64,000 bases of DNA from Tritrichomonas musculus (GCA_039105265.1 JAPFFF010000023.1:806001-870000); one strand, 5' to 3'. Counted from the first letter of the stretch, positions 12,101-20,631 are shown. Numbers and translations are program-made. The notes: a model not told the origin generated them from the letters alone.

Positions 12101-15100
12101 TTTTTCTCTTTTTCAAGTTCTTTTTCAACTTCTTCCTTCTTTGAAGTAAGTTGTGAAATTTGTTCGTTCTTTTGTTCAACTTCAGATGAAAGTTTCTTTA
12201 TTTGTTCTTGATTTGTTAAGTTTTCTTGTTTTTCATTTTCGAGCTCTTTAGAGAGCTCCAACTTTTGTTGTTCAAGTTCTTTTGAATTTTTCTCTTGATT
12301 CTCATTGTTTTCTTTCATTTGAATGTCTCTTGTTTGGATCTCTTCCTTTGAAATTTGGAGATTGGATTCAAGCTGAGAAATTTGATCGTTCTTTTTATTA
12401 ATTTCACTTGTTAGTTCGTCAATTTTTTGTTGTTTTGTCTCATTTTCTTTTTCTCTTTCGGAAACTTTCTTTATGAGTTCATCAATTTGTTGTTGTGATG
12501 TTGATTTTTGTGCTTCAAAATCATTTTCAAGAGATTTAATTTCTTCTTTCTTTTGTTCTTGTTGAGTTTCAATTTCTTTCACTTTTTCAGAAAGTTTTTG
12601 ATTTAATTCTTCTTTTTCTTCCTTGCATTGCTTGATTTCAGCTGAAAGCTCGTTTATTTGTTTTTGTTGATTTTCATTTTCTTCTTCACGTTTCTTCAGA
12701 TTTATTGAGAGTGTTTCGTTATTTGATTCAACTATTGATTTTTCGTTTTCTAATTGGGTGATTTTATCTTTCTTTTCTTCAATTTCAGTCTTCAATTTAT
12801 CAATTTCTTGTTGTTTCGTTTCGTTTTCTTTCTTCTCAGTTGCAAGTTGATTTTGAAGGTTTTCTTTGGTTGTTTCAAGTTCTGTTTTATATTCGTTCAA
12901 TTTATTGAGTTCTTCTTTGTGATGTGCAAGGTCAGTTGAAAGTTCTTCAAGTTTTCGTTCTTGTGTCTCTTGTTCTTGTTTTCGGGTAGTTAAATCTGAA
13001 TCTCTCGCGTCAATGTTTCGTGAAAGTTCTTCTCGTTCACTCAAAAGGGTATTGATTTGTTTCGCTTTATCTTCATTCGATTTATTCAGTTCTTTAAGTA
13101 GTTTATCTTGATTGTCAAGTGTTGCCATTCGTGTTTTAAGTGTTTCTTCTTGTTCTTCTGTTTTCTTGAGAAGTGTTGCTTTTTCTTCTGACAGTTTATT
13201 GTTCTCTTGTTCAAGTTCTTCAATCTTTGCTTGTTTAGATTTGTTTTCTTCTTTCTGTGTTTCAATTTCGTTCTCTTTCTGAGAAAGTTTTGATGTAAGT
13301 TCTGCTTTTTCTTCTTTAATCCTTAAAATTTCTTGTTCAAGTTTGGTCTTTTCTTCTTCTTTTCGTGAATTCTCTTCTGAATGTTCTTTCTCTTTCTGTA
13401 AATGTTCTTCTTCAAGTTCTTTCTTACTCGATTCCAGTTCCACTTTTTCTTGCTCTAATCTTTCTATTTCTTTCTCTTTTTGCACAACTTTGGATTCAAG
13501 TTCATCGATTTTTTGCTGTTGTGTTTCTTGTTCTTGCTTCTGCTTTGCTAGATCTGCATTTCTTGATTCAATATTCTGTGAAAGTTCATCATCTCGTGAT
13601 TTGAGATTTTGTTGTAATTTAGAAATATCATCTTTCTGCTTGTTATTCTCTTCAGAAAGATTATTGATTTTCTGCATTTGTATCTCGAGTTCCTTCTCTC
13701 GTTCGGAAAGATTCTTCTCAAGTTCTTCTTTCTTCGTTGTTAGTTCTGACTTGATCTGTTCAAGTGTTGAAATTGTTTCTTGTTTATTTGAATTGTCCGT
13801 TGAAAGTTCTTTAATTCGTTCTTGACATGAGTGATTTTCTTGTTTCTCGTTGTCAAGTTCTTTCTGTGTTTCCAAAAGTGTCGTTTCAAGTTCTTCGTTC
13901 TTCGTTGTCAGTTCTGACTTTTGTTGTTCAAGGGTTGAAATTTCTTTGTTCTTGTTATCAATATCAACTGAAAGATTTGCATTTCGCTCTTTTTGGGTCT
14001 CAAGTTCTTGTTCTGTTGTCTTAAGAGTAGATTCAAGTTCTGATTTCTTTGTTAAGAGTTCTTCTTTTTGTTGTTTTTGTTCTTCCAGTTCTTTCTCTCG
14101 TTCTGAAAGATTCTTTTCAAGCTCTTCTTTCTTCGTTGTCAACTCTGACTTGGTTTGTTCAAGATTTGTGATTTCTTTATTCTTGTTCTCTACTTCCGAT
14201 GAAAGAATTTCATTTTGTTGTTTTTGTTTTTCCAGTTCTTTCTCTCTTCCAGAAAGAATCTTTTCAAGCTGTTCTTTCTTCGTTATTAAATCTGACTTCT
14301 GTTGTTCAAGTGTCTTTATTTTTTCAATTTCATCCCTCAATTTTTGAATTAGGTTTTTGTGTTCCTCAATTTCTAAGAGTTTTGTTGAGAGTTCAGCTTT
14401 ATGTTGTTCAACACAAAGAGATGCTTCTGAAGCAGTTTTACTAATTGAATCGATTTTATTTTGATTGTCTTTAATAATTTGCTCGAGTTCAGTTATTTTT
14501 GAACTTTTCTGTGAGTTTAGTTCAATCAAATTTTTCAACGATTCGTCTAGATCAGCATTTTTAACGTTAGAATTCTTCAAGTTACTTTCCAATTCATCAA
14601 TTTTCTTTGTTAGACTTTCAATCATTTTATTAGCATTTTTCAGGTCATTGGTAGCTTTAATTTCTTTCATATTTTTCTCATACATCGCGTCTTCCATTTG
14701 TTTTAGAGTATTTTTTAAGTCATTCAGTTCAAATTCTGTTTCATTGCTTTGTTTAGTAGATTGTTCAATAGCATCTTTAAAAGCGTCTCTTTCTCTCTGT
14801 AATTCTCCACATTTCTTATCGAAAAACTTAATCTTCTTTTCCAAAGGCGCTTTAACTGCTTCAATTTTTTCTTTAAGGTCACTTATTCTTTGGGCCATTT
14901 CAATGTTTTTCGTCTGATATTCAATGAAAGTTTTTTCTTTATATTTAATTGGTTGTTTTAATAATCTATTCTGTTCTTTAAGTGTGTCAATTTCTATCTT
15001 CAACTCAGAAATTTCAACTGCCTTTTCGCCAATGATGTCATTTGACTCATCCAACTTTTTGTGAAGAGTTTTTATGTCTTTTGAAAATTTGGATGCTTTT

Positions 15101-16419
15101 GAAGCTAAATCATTCAATTCTTCTTTCATTGTTTCATCGATTTCAATATCTTTCTTTTCAAGAAGAATTTCAAGTTTTTTTGAATAAATCTTTGTGGCTT
15201 CATAATCATTCTGCATTTGTTGAGCCAATTTTTTACTTTTGGCCAATTTTTCTTTCAATTCTTGATTTTCTTTCTCTTGGTTTCCACATCTTCGCTTTAA
15301 TTCTTGCATGGCCGCGCTGTTTGGAGCTACCTTTTGTTGGACCGCTTGGGTTTCTGAAAATGATTTCAATTTGGCCATTTTTTCAATTGAATTTTCAAGA
15401 AAAATAATTCTTTCACTTTGGTCTGTGTATTTTGATGAATCTTCTAGAATTTGCTTGGTAAAGTTAGTTTCATCAAACCTTTCAATATGGGCTATAATAG
15501 AAATCCTTTCAATTAAATCTTGAAGTTTCATTTTAATTGAAAAATTTGGATTCAATTTGTCATTGTCAAGAGTGCTTACAAGATGGTCAATTTCGTTTAA
15601 TTTGTCGTTAAAAAGTAATGTCATTTCTTTCTCTGTTGTATTGTCAAATTGTTTGTCTTTTTGGCCTTTCAATTCGTCTATTCTTTTGTTATGATATTGA
15701 ATGGCATCATTGATCGTAAAATAGTTGCTGGCGTCAGAATCGTTAAAGTGAGTTAAAAGTCCTTTCTTAGTATATGAAAAAAGCGTCTCTTGAAGTTCGT
15801 ATATTTGTTTTTGTTGGCATTCTATTTCAGATTTTAATTGATTGATCCAATCTATGTTTCTATCATAAATTGAAGAGAAAAAGTTAACTTTTGACTCCAA
15901 AAATTGAAGTTTAGTAGAATCATTTCCGAACTTTGTCGTCTCTTTTTGAATAGTCATCGTTTCATTTGAAGAATTTGTATTTTCTACGTTTTTAATTGGT
16001 GGCATCTCTGCAATTCTTTTATGTATTTGCATTAAACGCCCTTCAATAGATAAATTTTTGGGATATTCGACTTTTTCCACTGTTGATAAAACTCTGTCAA
16101 TATTTTCGAGTCCACTTTTAATGAATCTTAAGCGATTTTCTGGATTCTCGATCGTTGTCGGCGAAAATTTATCAACTGATTCTGAAATATCTTGATTATT
16201 TAATTGATCGTTTTTTTCTGCAAATAAAATTTCTTGCATGTTGACTATTAATGCTGCAAGCGATTTAAAAGAGGGGTTGGGTATATTGTTTATAGTTTGT
16301 TTCCACATTCCTGGTGATATAGAATGATTTATGATTTTTTTGATTTGAGTTATGTAACTATCTACTTCTTCCTGATCCATTGAACCACTGATCAATAATT
16401 GCTGAGAAGAACTATCCAT
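3160..16419 (-). CDS. Giant coiled-coil protein (4,419 aa)
   Basis: One uninterrupted 13.3-kb frame from ATG 16419 to a TAA that overlaps a TAAA signal. Residues 1 to about 350 form a mixed helical head with Cys and aromatic residues. Residues from about 370 to 4150 are almost continuous heptad coiled coil dominated by Glu, Lys, Gln, Ser and Leu, with recurring blocks of the type SELTTKKEELEKNLSEREKE. The last 260 residues are basic and disordered, with about five copies of a short motif (SAEIHKIQK, SETHKIRK, SATIHRIK, TTQKIRRS, SAEIHVIKK) near Ser-Pro sites. No enzyme domain, signal peptide or membrane segment is seen. By composition it resembles golgin-, myosin-tail- and cytoskeletal-filament-like proteins common in trichomonads. 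A structural role in the cytoskeleton or in vesicle tethering is inference. Large internal duplications show recent unequal exchange or gene conversion. Confidence 0.9.
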   Translation of the reverse strand: MDSSSQQLLISGSMDQEEVDSYITQIKKIINHSISPGMWKQTINNIPNPSFKSLAALIVNMQEILFAEKNDQLNNQDISESVDKFSPTTIENPENRLRFIKSGLENIDRVLSTVEKVEYPKNLSIEGRLMQIHKRIAEMPPIKNVENTNSSNETMTIQKETTKFGNDSTKLQFLESKVNFFSSIYDRNIDWINQLKSEIECQQKQIYELQETLFSYTKKGLLTHFNDSDASNYFTINDAIQYHNKRIDELKGQKDKQFDNTTEKEMTLLFNDKLNEIDHLVSTLDNDKLNPNFSIKMKLQDLIERISIIAHIERFDETNFTKQILEDSSKYTDQSERIIFLENSIEKMAKLKSFSETQAVQQKVAPNSAAMQELKRRCGNQEKENQELKEKLAKSKKLAQQMQNDYEATKIYSKKLEILLEKKDIEIDETMKEELNDLASKASKFSKDIKTLHKKLDESNDIIGEKAVEISELKIEIDTLKEQNRLLKQPIKYKEKTFIEYQTKNIEMAQRISDLKEKIEAVKAPLEKKIKFFDKKCGELQRERDAFKDAIEQSTKQSNETEFELNDLKNTLKQMEDAMYEKNMKEIKATNDLKNANKMIESLTKKIDELESNLKNSNVKNADLDESLKNLIELNSQKSSKITELEQIIKDNQNKIDSISKTASEASLCVEQHKAELSTKLLEIEEHKNLIQKLRDEIEKIKTLEQQKSDLITKKEQLEKILSGREKELEKQKQQNEILSSEVENKNKEITNLEQTKSELTTKKEELEKNLSEREKELEEQKQQKEELLTKKSELESTLKTTEQELETQKERNANLSVDIDNKNKEISTLEQQKSELTTKNEELETTLLETQKELDNEKQENHSCQERIKELSTDNSNKQETISTLEQIKSELTTKKEELEKNLSEREKELEIQMQKINNLSEENNKQKDDISKLQQNLKSRDDELSQNIESRNADLAKQKQEQETQQQKIDELESKVVQKEKEIERLEQEKVELESSKKELEEEHLQKEKEHSEENSRKEEEKTKLEQEILRIKEEKAELTSKLSQKENEIETQKEENKSKQAKIEELEQENNKLSEEKATLLKKTEEQEETLKTRMATLDNQDKLLKELNKSNEDKAKQINTLLSEREELSRNIDARDSDLTTRKQEQETQERKLEELSTDLAHHKEELNKLNEYKTELETTKENLQNQLATEKKENETKQQEIDKLKTEIEEKKDKITQLENEKSIVESNNETLSINLKKREEENENQQKQINELSAEIKQCKEEKEELNQKLSEKVKEIETQQEQKKEEIKSLENDFEAQKSTSQQQIDELIKKVSEREKENETKQQKIDELTSEINKKNDQISQLESNLQISKEEIQTRDIQMKENNENQEKNSKELEQQKLELSKELENEKQENLTNQEQIKKLSSEVEQKNEQISQLTSKKEEVEKELEKEKNQTKEKSDEIENLKQQKIENEKLISQTSQELENQQNKVADLSSEIEQKQEKITYLENEKAELQSNKEALTNEVASNKEEIENLKSELNIMKDEIARLEQELATKKDEYEQNLKKSEEEKEAQIQRITEIETQLSQSIESRNADMENQKQEQETKQQQIDQLSTEIGQKNDEISKLKDENLELQSNKKSLENELSKEKQEKEKLNSEITKLESEFQAKKDEYEKEISKLENEKTVLSRQKDEIELNLTQTNETQQQRIQGLIEADQQNQDKIKTLEQEKLDLTSINEKQKEEISKLEKDKSDLQTTKEFLENQILTEKQEIDKLNSEVLQKKEEITKLEQEKLNLQSNKETLEDQLQAQKQQNSEIENQLQAQKQQTSDFENQLESKKEEITKLEQEILDKKEVITNLEQQKSETEANKAELEQKLEDFTKEVTNQTQTNETHISELNNEVQQKKEEITTLEKQKTELETKKNELETNLEERTKELERKQQENSIQHEQITELKSEVDQKKEEILRLEQQKSELETKKNELETNLTKLSNDFENQKQESDIQKKKIQDLTIEIENEKQEVSSLEEKQKELLTKKEQLESNLKETEKQLETQKQENSSQQQQITKLSSEVEQKKEEITALEQQKSTLEQNLENSNQEIKTREIKLNEQTIKQETIQNQQKEQETKISEQETKISEQETKISEQETKISEQETKISEQETKISEQETKISEQGAKISEQETKISEQETKISEQETKISEQETKISEQDAKISDLESKLSSSEQEKAVKVQEIQSLQQNLSDIEKELILEKDENTSQQQVNKKLSSEIETMKYKASALEMQKAELERKLEDSEKEIEAVRHANEEQQEKITQFSSEIEQKNNELATLGKQKEEITSKKEELEKLLSEREKEINEQKQLSEKSSNELALEIEKKKDEISSLELKQKELLSSKDEIEHKLELCQNELEKQKNENMNQQQINQQLVSKVEQKEKEIERLEHEKTELESSKKELEENHLQREKEHSEENSRNIEEKTKLEQEISRMKEELSKVEKDKAELTSNKSEVELKLSQKEKEIEIQKEENKSKQAKIEELEQENNKLSEEKATLLKKTEEQEETLKTRMATLDNQDKLLKELNKSNEDKAKQINTLLSEREELSRNIEARDSDLTTRKQEQETQERKLEELSTDLAHHKEELSKLNEYKTELETTKENLEKENSLKQQKIEELSVESKQNKSHIAKLENEKAELDSKKAEVELNLKLKEDEIQTQNQKITELEANLSNKKEQVSVLEQANSEKQQQIQEMKNEDQQNKEKIKSLENEKSSLLTKKEELEQNIETQTKEKDALKQKISDLESDLSKKNDAISKLEREKSELSTTKKEQEQNIEAQNKEVETFKQNIQKLSEVVDNKNNEISQLEKNKTELETTKENLENQLATEKKENETKQQEIDKLKTEIEEKKDKITKLENEKSIVESNNETLSINLKKCEEENEIQKRQISEITASLSKSEEEMNKILSEKSEMNTKQETLENQLSTKENELSTEKQENSRLSSEISSLQQEKADLISKKGEVENNLAIREKELEIQKQENATQQQVNQELSAEISLKKEEIAALEQTKSELTTKKEELEKILSGREKELEEQKQQNDDLLTKKSELESTLQTREKEIETHKQQNGNLSSDIENRDKEIASLKQTKSELTTKKEELEKNLSEREKELRKEKYQNQELSSDIEKNNKEIAFLKKQKYELSTEKVELEKNLTETQKQVETEKQQKEELLTKKSELESTLKTTEQELETQKERNANLSVDIDNKNKEISTLEQQKSELTTKNEELETTLLETQKELDNEKQENHSCQERIKELSTDNSNKQETISTLEQIKSDLTTKKEELEKNLSNKQKELEKERQQNEELSSKKSELEQSLQSTEKQLETQKQQNGNLSSDIESRKNEIATLEQQKSDLITKKEQLEKNLSGREKELEEQKQQNENLSSEVENKNKEITDLEQIKSELTTKKEELEKNLSEREKELEEQKQQNENLSLEVGNKNKEITDLEQIKSELTTKKEELEKNLSEREKELEKQKQQNEILSSEVENKNKEITNLEQTKSELTTKKEDLEKNLSEREKELEEQKHQNEELSTKKSGLESTLKTTEQELETQKERNANLSVDIDNKNKEISTLEQQKSELTTKNEELETTLLETQKELDNEKQENHSCQERIKELSTDNSNKQETISTLEQIKSDLTTKKEELEKNLSEREKELRKEKYQNQELSSDIEKNNKEIAFLKKQKYELSTEKVELEKNLSETQKQVETEKQQKEELLTKKSELESTLKTTEQELETQKERNANLSVDIDNKNKEISTLEQQKSELTTKNEELETTLLETQKELDNEKQENHSCQERIKELSTDNSNKQETISTLEQIKSELTTKKEELEKNLSETEENLSTQKKENEKLSSENEKQAERITALEDMKTELTSTKDELEKNLSEREKELEHEKEENSINQGRIEELSREISANKEEISSLESIKSELTSNKEELEKNLSEREKELRKERFQNHELTSDIERNNNEIAFLKKQKFELATEKVEIEKNLSKAEKELSKNQLQLSKLSSEVAQKGDEISSLENQKAELSRKKSELEKSLIMTEKENEIHQQHLQKLSSEIEQKKLQITKLEDKLEVSENELKDQIQKNKIHRQRISDLVKKVEFEQKKRERLLQETKKRLDITDGFSYSSIEYSYNSELLSLENHKFIKNITKQVKIEKVENIEKVDENENEIKIEEEEEKEMEIKNNDVPKLISKKENTKPPESAEIHKIQKPSNSPQTAKNKVNDNSTKNHTNIEKTKDDQTKSQTVNNNNDKLNENNSESNEKSNENEEENLNHNLVTQKTTKIQGSHNYSSHPSETHKIRKSNLSSYREIKGTPPSATIHRIKTLNINSNNQENKGNTNQTTQKIRRSNYNSPLENKSAEIHVIKKSSLYSPQTSVDGNKKKKVANKTTGTPVSKKANMKS
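4860..6850 (-). repeat. Near-identical 370-bp coding cassettes inside the coiled-coil gene (three of four copies)
   Basis: A cassette recognisable by the coding segment NEKQENHSCQERIKELSTDN occurs at about 4.86-5.23, 5.40-5.77 and 6.48-6.85 kb, with a fourth copy at about 13.70-14.08 kb. The TTGACATGAGTGATTTTC landmark is at about 4984, 5530, 6601 and 13821. Copies differ by only a few bases, in DNA as well as protein, so they were recently duplicated or are being homogenised. Confidence 0.85.
7670..8920 (-). repeat. Duplicated 0.2-0.36-kb coding blocks, partner at 12.68-13.25 kb
   Basis: The segment encoding KTRMATLDNQDKLLKELNKS and its flanks (about 8560-8920) recurs almost unchanged at about 12890-13250. 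The segment encoding EIEEKKDKIT (about 7670-7860) recurs at about 12680-12850. The separations are 4.3 and 5.0 kb. Together with the other cassette this makes the gene a patchwork of internal duplications. Confidence 0.8.
9826..10100 (-). repeat. 21-bp tandem repeat coding 13 perfect heptads (ETKISEQ)
   Basis: About thirteen consecutive copies of a 21-bp unit encode the seven-residue heptad ETKISEQ, with GAKISEQ and DAKISD variants. Unit length equals one coiled-coil heptad, so copy-number change would lengthen the rod without breaking register. Confidence 0.92.
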
Positions 16420-16895
16420 TAAATATAGGATAAAAAATCAATCAAGCTAAACGCAAATAAAATTATAAATTGAATTTGAATTAGTTAATTGGTCTGAATT
16501 CGTAAAATTTTTATTCAATTTTATATTTATTTGAATGTTCATTGAAAACAAATTGAAGCCTATACGTTAATTCTTAATAATCCTAAAAAAAACAACATTT
16601 ATTCTTTTATTAAATTAATAGAAATAGTATATTTTAATTAAAAAGGATTTCATATATATTAAAAATACTATAAGCAATTTTGCAAAAAGAAATATCTTTT
16701 TAATAGTGATACAAAAAAACATAAATAATTTTTAATAAACGATTAATAGATATTTGTAATATTAAATATACTATATAATGATATCAATTTAAAATATTAC
16801 TTATAATTAATAAAAATTTGAAGATATTTATAGTTATTAAAAACTTTTATTTAATTTAATTTTTTGAAAAGCAATTGAATAGAAAAATTCAAAAA
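16420..16895. promoter_or_regulatory. Divergent intergenic region between coiled-coil and RCC1 genes
   Basis: 476 bp of AT-rich sequence separate the two divergent ATGs, so both promoters must lie here or overlap. I see no strong TCAYW initiator directly before either ATG, and no ORF or repeat. Confidence 0.5.
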
Positions 16896-18230
16896 ATGAG
16901 CAACTTTGTATATGAAGCAAATACATCAATTTTAGGTCCTCAGCCTCCAAATTCTTTTTATGTTGAAGGAAGATATGTTATTCCAGGGCAAGTTTGGGTT
17001 TGGGGTTTAGGGAAAGAAGGGATTCTCGGAGTTCCAACAGATAATGACGGTCATGTTTGTTTTCCATTACGTGTTCCCAAACTCAATAATGTTATCCATG
17101 TAGCAGCTGGAATAACAGCCTGTGGTGCTGTTACATCAGAAGGCAAAGTCTACACGTGGGGCAAAAACACAAATAATCGTCTTCTTCAAAAAGTTGATTT
17201 AATTCAGAGCCCAATGATCGTCAACGAACTCAAGTCACATCACATTATATCAATACACTTCAGTGAGCGTCATTCTTGTGCTCTGACCAAGGATGGGAGT
17301 CTGTTTTTGTGGGGGAATGGAAGCGGTGGTTGTTTGGGTGATGGAGACTCATCAAATCACATCACTTCACAACCGCTACTTCACAAATTTGAGTATTCTG
17401 TTGTTCAATCAGATGTCAATTTCAATGGCACGATGGTTCTTCTCTCCGACGGAAGTTTGCTTGCTTGTGGCAGCAACGAATTTAGCAGACTTGGCCTGAA
17501 CGATGAAAACAAATTGAAAATTTTTTCTAAATTTGAGAGAATTGAGAATCTTCCTCCTTGTCGTTACTTCTCGTTTGGGTCGAATTATACACTCGCTATC
17601 ACCATTGAGAATGACGTGTACGCGTGGGGATTCGGTGGAAGCGGCAATTTAGGAATCAACAAGAAAATCAAATCTGTCAAAATTCCAACGAAAGTCCTGT
17701 TTGACATTGGCAAGCCTATTTTGTATGTGTCTGCGCAAGTCGGTGAAATTGAAATCCAAGGAAAGGCAAAAATAACGGAAGAAGGTGAAGAAGGACCAAC
17801 AAGTTTCGCTTGTGATGTGGACGGCCAAATGTACGGTTGGGGATCTCCTTTCAAAGGCAAGCTTGGAAACTGCTCTGAAAAAGTTTTGAGTCCAAAAGGA
17901 TGTGACGAACTCGTCCCTTATAAAATTGGCGGTTTGTCAAAAGATAAAAAAGTTGTGACTCATTATTTGGAGAATGAAAAAATTGTCCAGGTTTTGTCTT
18001 GTCATATTCATTCCGCGTGCCTCGCTGATGATGGAAAGTTGTTCACTTTCGGCTGCGGTTCTGACGGAAGACTCGGTCAGGATGGATTCTTTTCAAAGGG
18101 AATCAAAAGAAGACTGAAGTTTTATCAGAGCAAGCCAACAGCAATCGAAACTTTGGTCAGAGAAAAAGTCAAAGTTCAATTTGCTGCAACTTCGAGATTT
18201 CACATGATAGCTATCGGCATTCAAGATTAA
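16896..18230 (+). CDS. RCC1-repeat beta-propeller protein (444 aa)
   Basis: The start is the ATG at 16896; a longer frame would need a TTG at 16875. Seven RCC1-type blades are visible, each with an aromatic-W/F-G signature: GQVWVWGLG (about 31), GKVYTWGKN (about 83), GSLFLWGNG (about 134), GSLLACGSN (about 186), NDVYAWGFG (about 240), GQMYGWGSP (about 310) and GKLFTFGCG (about 380). Seven blades are the full complement for a closed propeller, and 444 residues is close to the size of RCC1 itself. Family members act as Ran GTPase exchange factors or as general interaction propellers; which applies here cannot be read from the sequence. There is no membrane segment or other domain. The stop TAA is followed by AG, giving the TAAA signal seen in trichomonad transcripts. 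Confidence 0.92.
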   Translation: MSNFVYEANTSILGPQPPNSFYVEGRYVIPGQVWVWGLGKEGILGVPTDNDGHVCFPLRVPKLNNVIHVAAGITACGAVTSEGKVYTWGKNTNNRLLQKVDLIQSPMIVNELKSHHIISIHFSERHSCALTKDGSLFLWGNGSGGCLGDGDSSNHITSQPLLHKFEYSVVQSDVNFNGTMVLLSDGSLLACGSNEFSRLGLNDENKLKIFSKFERIENLPPCRYFSFGSNYTLAITIENDVYAWGFGGSGNLGINKKIKSVKIPTKVLFDIGKPILYVSAQVGEIEIQGKAKITEEGEEGPTSFACDVDGQMYGWGSPFKGKLGNCSEKVLSPKGCDELVPYKIGGLSKDKKVVTHYLENEKIVQVLSCHIHSACLADDGKLFTFGCGSDGRLGQDGFFSKGIKRRLKFYQSKPTAIETLVREKVKVQFAATSRFHMIAIGIQD

Positions 18231-18472
18231 AGTATAATTTATATAAAAAAAAATGTATTTGATTATATTATTCTTATGATTGTTTTATATTTTAGAAACA
18301 TTTGAAGTGAAAAAGTAGGCAGATGAATTGAACTTAAAACCTTTGACATTTGCAAAAAAAATTGAATAAACCTCAGAAAAACAAACTTTTTGAGAATAAA
18401 TATTTATTTAATAAAATTGATAAATAAAAGGTTGTTATTAATGATTTAATAGTATTTATTTATAATACTTTT
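18231..18472. other. Convergent 3' region between RCC1 gene and LRR segment
   Basis: 242 bp between two convergent coding segments. It is AT-rich, with several AATAAA- and TAAA-like stretches usable for 3' processing. Nothing else is seen. Confidence 0.5.
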
Positions 18473-20631
18473 TTATTGTTGTTCGACGATTTTTACATTT
18501 ACATTGTTTTGAATTGCAAGATAATTTGAATTAATCTTAAATGGAAGTGAGATCTCAATTAATGATGAGCATCCAAAGAAAAGAAGTTCGCCAATTTGCT
18601 TCACTGAAGAAGGAATTTCAATCTTTTTCAATGATGTGCATCCTTTGAAAGCGCATTTTCCAATAGATGTCACTGAAGAAGGAATCGAAATATTGGACAA
18701 TAAAACGCAATCACTAAATGCAAAACCGCCAATTGACTTCACTGAAGACGGAATAAAAATGTCTTTCAATCCAGAACAAGTGCCAAAAGCATAGTAACCA
18801 ATTGATAATATTGAGGATGGTATTGAAACTCTTTTCAATGACTTGCAGCCAATGAAAGTATAATTTTCAATTGATGTCAAATGGCATGGCTCTTCAAAAG
18901 TCACTTTGGACAATGACCCGCAATCACTGAATCCCCAAGAACCCAGTTTTTGAATGGAAGAAGCGATTATTGCTTCAATTAAATTATCACAATTACTAAA
19001 GGCATACTTTTCAATTGTCGTAATTGTCTCTGGAATGATTAACTCTTTCAAAAATAAGCATTTTCGAAAAGTGTCACTTTTTATCACTTCACCATTATTA
19101 GTAAATAAAAACTGGTAAACATCATTTCTATCTTTTTCTAAAGCAATAATGATTGGTTCTTTGTTAAAAAAAGTTTTAAAACAGGATTAATAAATAAAAA
19201 AATATTTTAAATTGGATGAAATTAGTGAAAAAAACGTTATTTTAAAAACAAATAATAAAAAAAAAATTCCATGAAAATATAAATTGAATAAAACTGACTT
19301 GATATGTATGTCAATTGTTGGCTGAGAAAATAATAATTTAACAATGTTTAAATTGCCTTTTTGTGCTGCAGCATACAATGGTGTCTTATTTAAAAAGATA
19401 ATTTTGAAACGTTGTTTATAAAAAATTATTTATTTTGAAATTATTTTCGTGAACGAATTGGTTTTGGTTTTCGAAATGAAATTAACAAAATTATTAATTT
19501 TGGAATTTCATTAAAAAAAATCTAAATAAAAATGATAGAATCATTGATATCAATCTTTGTAGTCTTTAAAAGAATATCAACAAGAGTGCAATAATTATAT
19601 TTGCATAAATAAAAAAAGCTAAAAATGTCGTTCAATTGATTTGGGAAATAACAAAAGTTGATAAATTTGAATACATTTGAATAGATTGAATAGTCCATTT
19701 GAAAGTTTTCATCCAACAAATAAACTTGAATAAAATTGGCCATTTCAAGATGATGACATTTGATTGATTCATTCAAGCAATATTTGTAAGTGCCATTATA
19801 TTGTTCAATTTTATTTTCTTTCAAAAATTGAATGATTTCTCTATTGTTTCCATGAACAGCAAAAAGCCACAATTGTGGTGAACACTCGGCTTGATTATGA
19901 AATAAAAATTTCAGTATTTGAAATGATCCAAAGAAAGCAGCATATTCAATTAAGCTTGTAGGTTTATGTAGCAATGAATAATTGGTCTCAAAAATCGAAG
20001 ATTCAAGTTTTAATGAAAATGAAAATCTGACTCTGTTTGCATAAATAATGAAATTTTCAATTGAATCTTCTCGAATCAATTGTGAAATTAATTCTTCATT
20101 TTCGCCTCTTTTTCTAAGTTCTTCAAAAGTAGCGGAACTTTTTTGTTCTATTTCTTGTATTTTGTTTTCAATTTCTTTTTGGATTTTTGGCTCTAAAAAC
20201 GTTTTTAATTCGGGATAAAAATACATTGAATAATGGCCTTTGATGAACTTTTTCTTTGTAAGCATTATATCCGCTATCTTGTTTTCAACTGTTATAATTT
20301 TTTCTTTTAATAGAAAAAGAAGTAATCTTTTGTTTTTCCGAAAAATATGAAAGATTTGGAAATTTGAGAAGCTTTGTTTGATCTCGTTTTGAAACATTAA
20401 AAGTATTTTTTCTAACCTTTCATAGAAATTTGACGTTCGCTTATGATTAGTAATATTTACCAATAAAGAGAGAAACATTTGTAGTTCCTGTGGATCTTGT
20501 TGAATTTTTTGATCTTTGATAATATTGATTAAATTTATATATTTTTCTTCTATCTCATGTTCGCATTCAATAAATGATAGTAGGCCCTTCTGTATATCTT
20601 TTTTCTGCGACAAATATTGTTGGATTTCCAT
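18473..20631 (-). pseudogene. DUF3447/ankyrin protein joined to BspA-like LRR repeats; broken or spliced gene
   Basis: Three coding segments lie in order on the minus strand. Segment 1 (20631-19522, ATG at 20631) is 369 residues. Its N-terminus, of the kind beginning MEIQQYLSQKK, and body match the trichomonad DUF3447 ankyrin family. Segment 2 (about 19395-19290) is one ankyrin repeat (TPLYAAAQKGNLNIVKLLFS). Segment 3 (about 19170-18473) begins in another ankyrin-like stretch (KEPIIIALEKDRND) and then gives about seven BspA-type LRRs (pattern IPSSV.SIG..AF..C.SLK). Segments 2 and 3 share a frame, have no ATG, and are separated by a T-rich insert of about 130 bp with a stop. Segments 1 and 2 are separated by about 130-150 bp and differ in frame. 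Either this is one decayed gene, or the T-rich inserts are introns placed between ankyrin units. A GT is available at the second junction, but I see none at the first, so decay is favoured. BspA-like LRR proteins are often surface or adhesion proteins in trichomonads. Confidence 0.7.

Noticed and set aside
4745-15523. Many plus-strand and alternate-frame ORFs of 60-248 codons opposite the coiled-coil gene
   Set aside because: They are Ser/Phe/Cys-rich mirror images of the repetitive Glu/Lys coding strand and repeat with it; a typical antisense shadow of low-stop composition.
16875-16895. Upstream TTG extension of the RCC1 gene
   Set aside because: Seven extra residues with no homology; an in-frame ATG at 16896 is the natural eukaryotic start.
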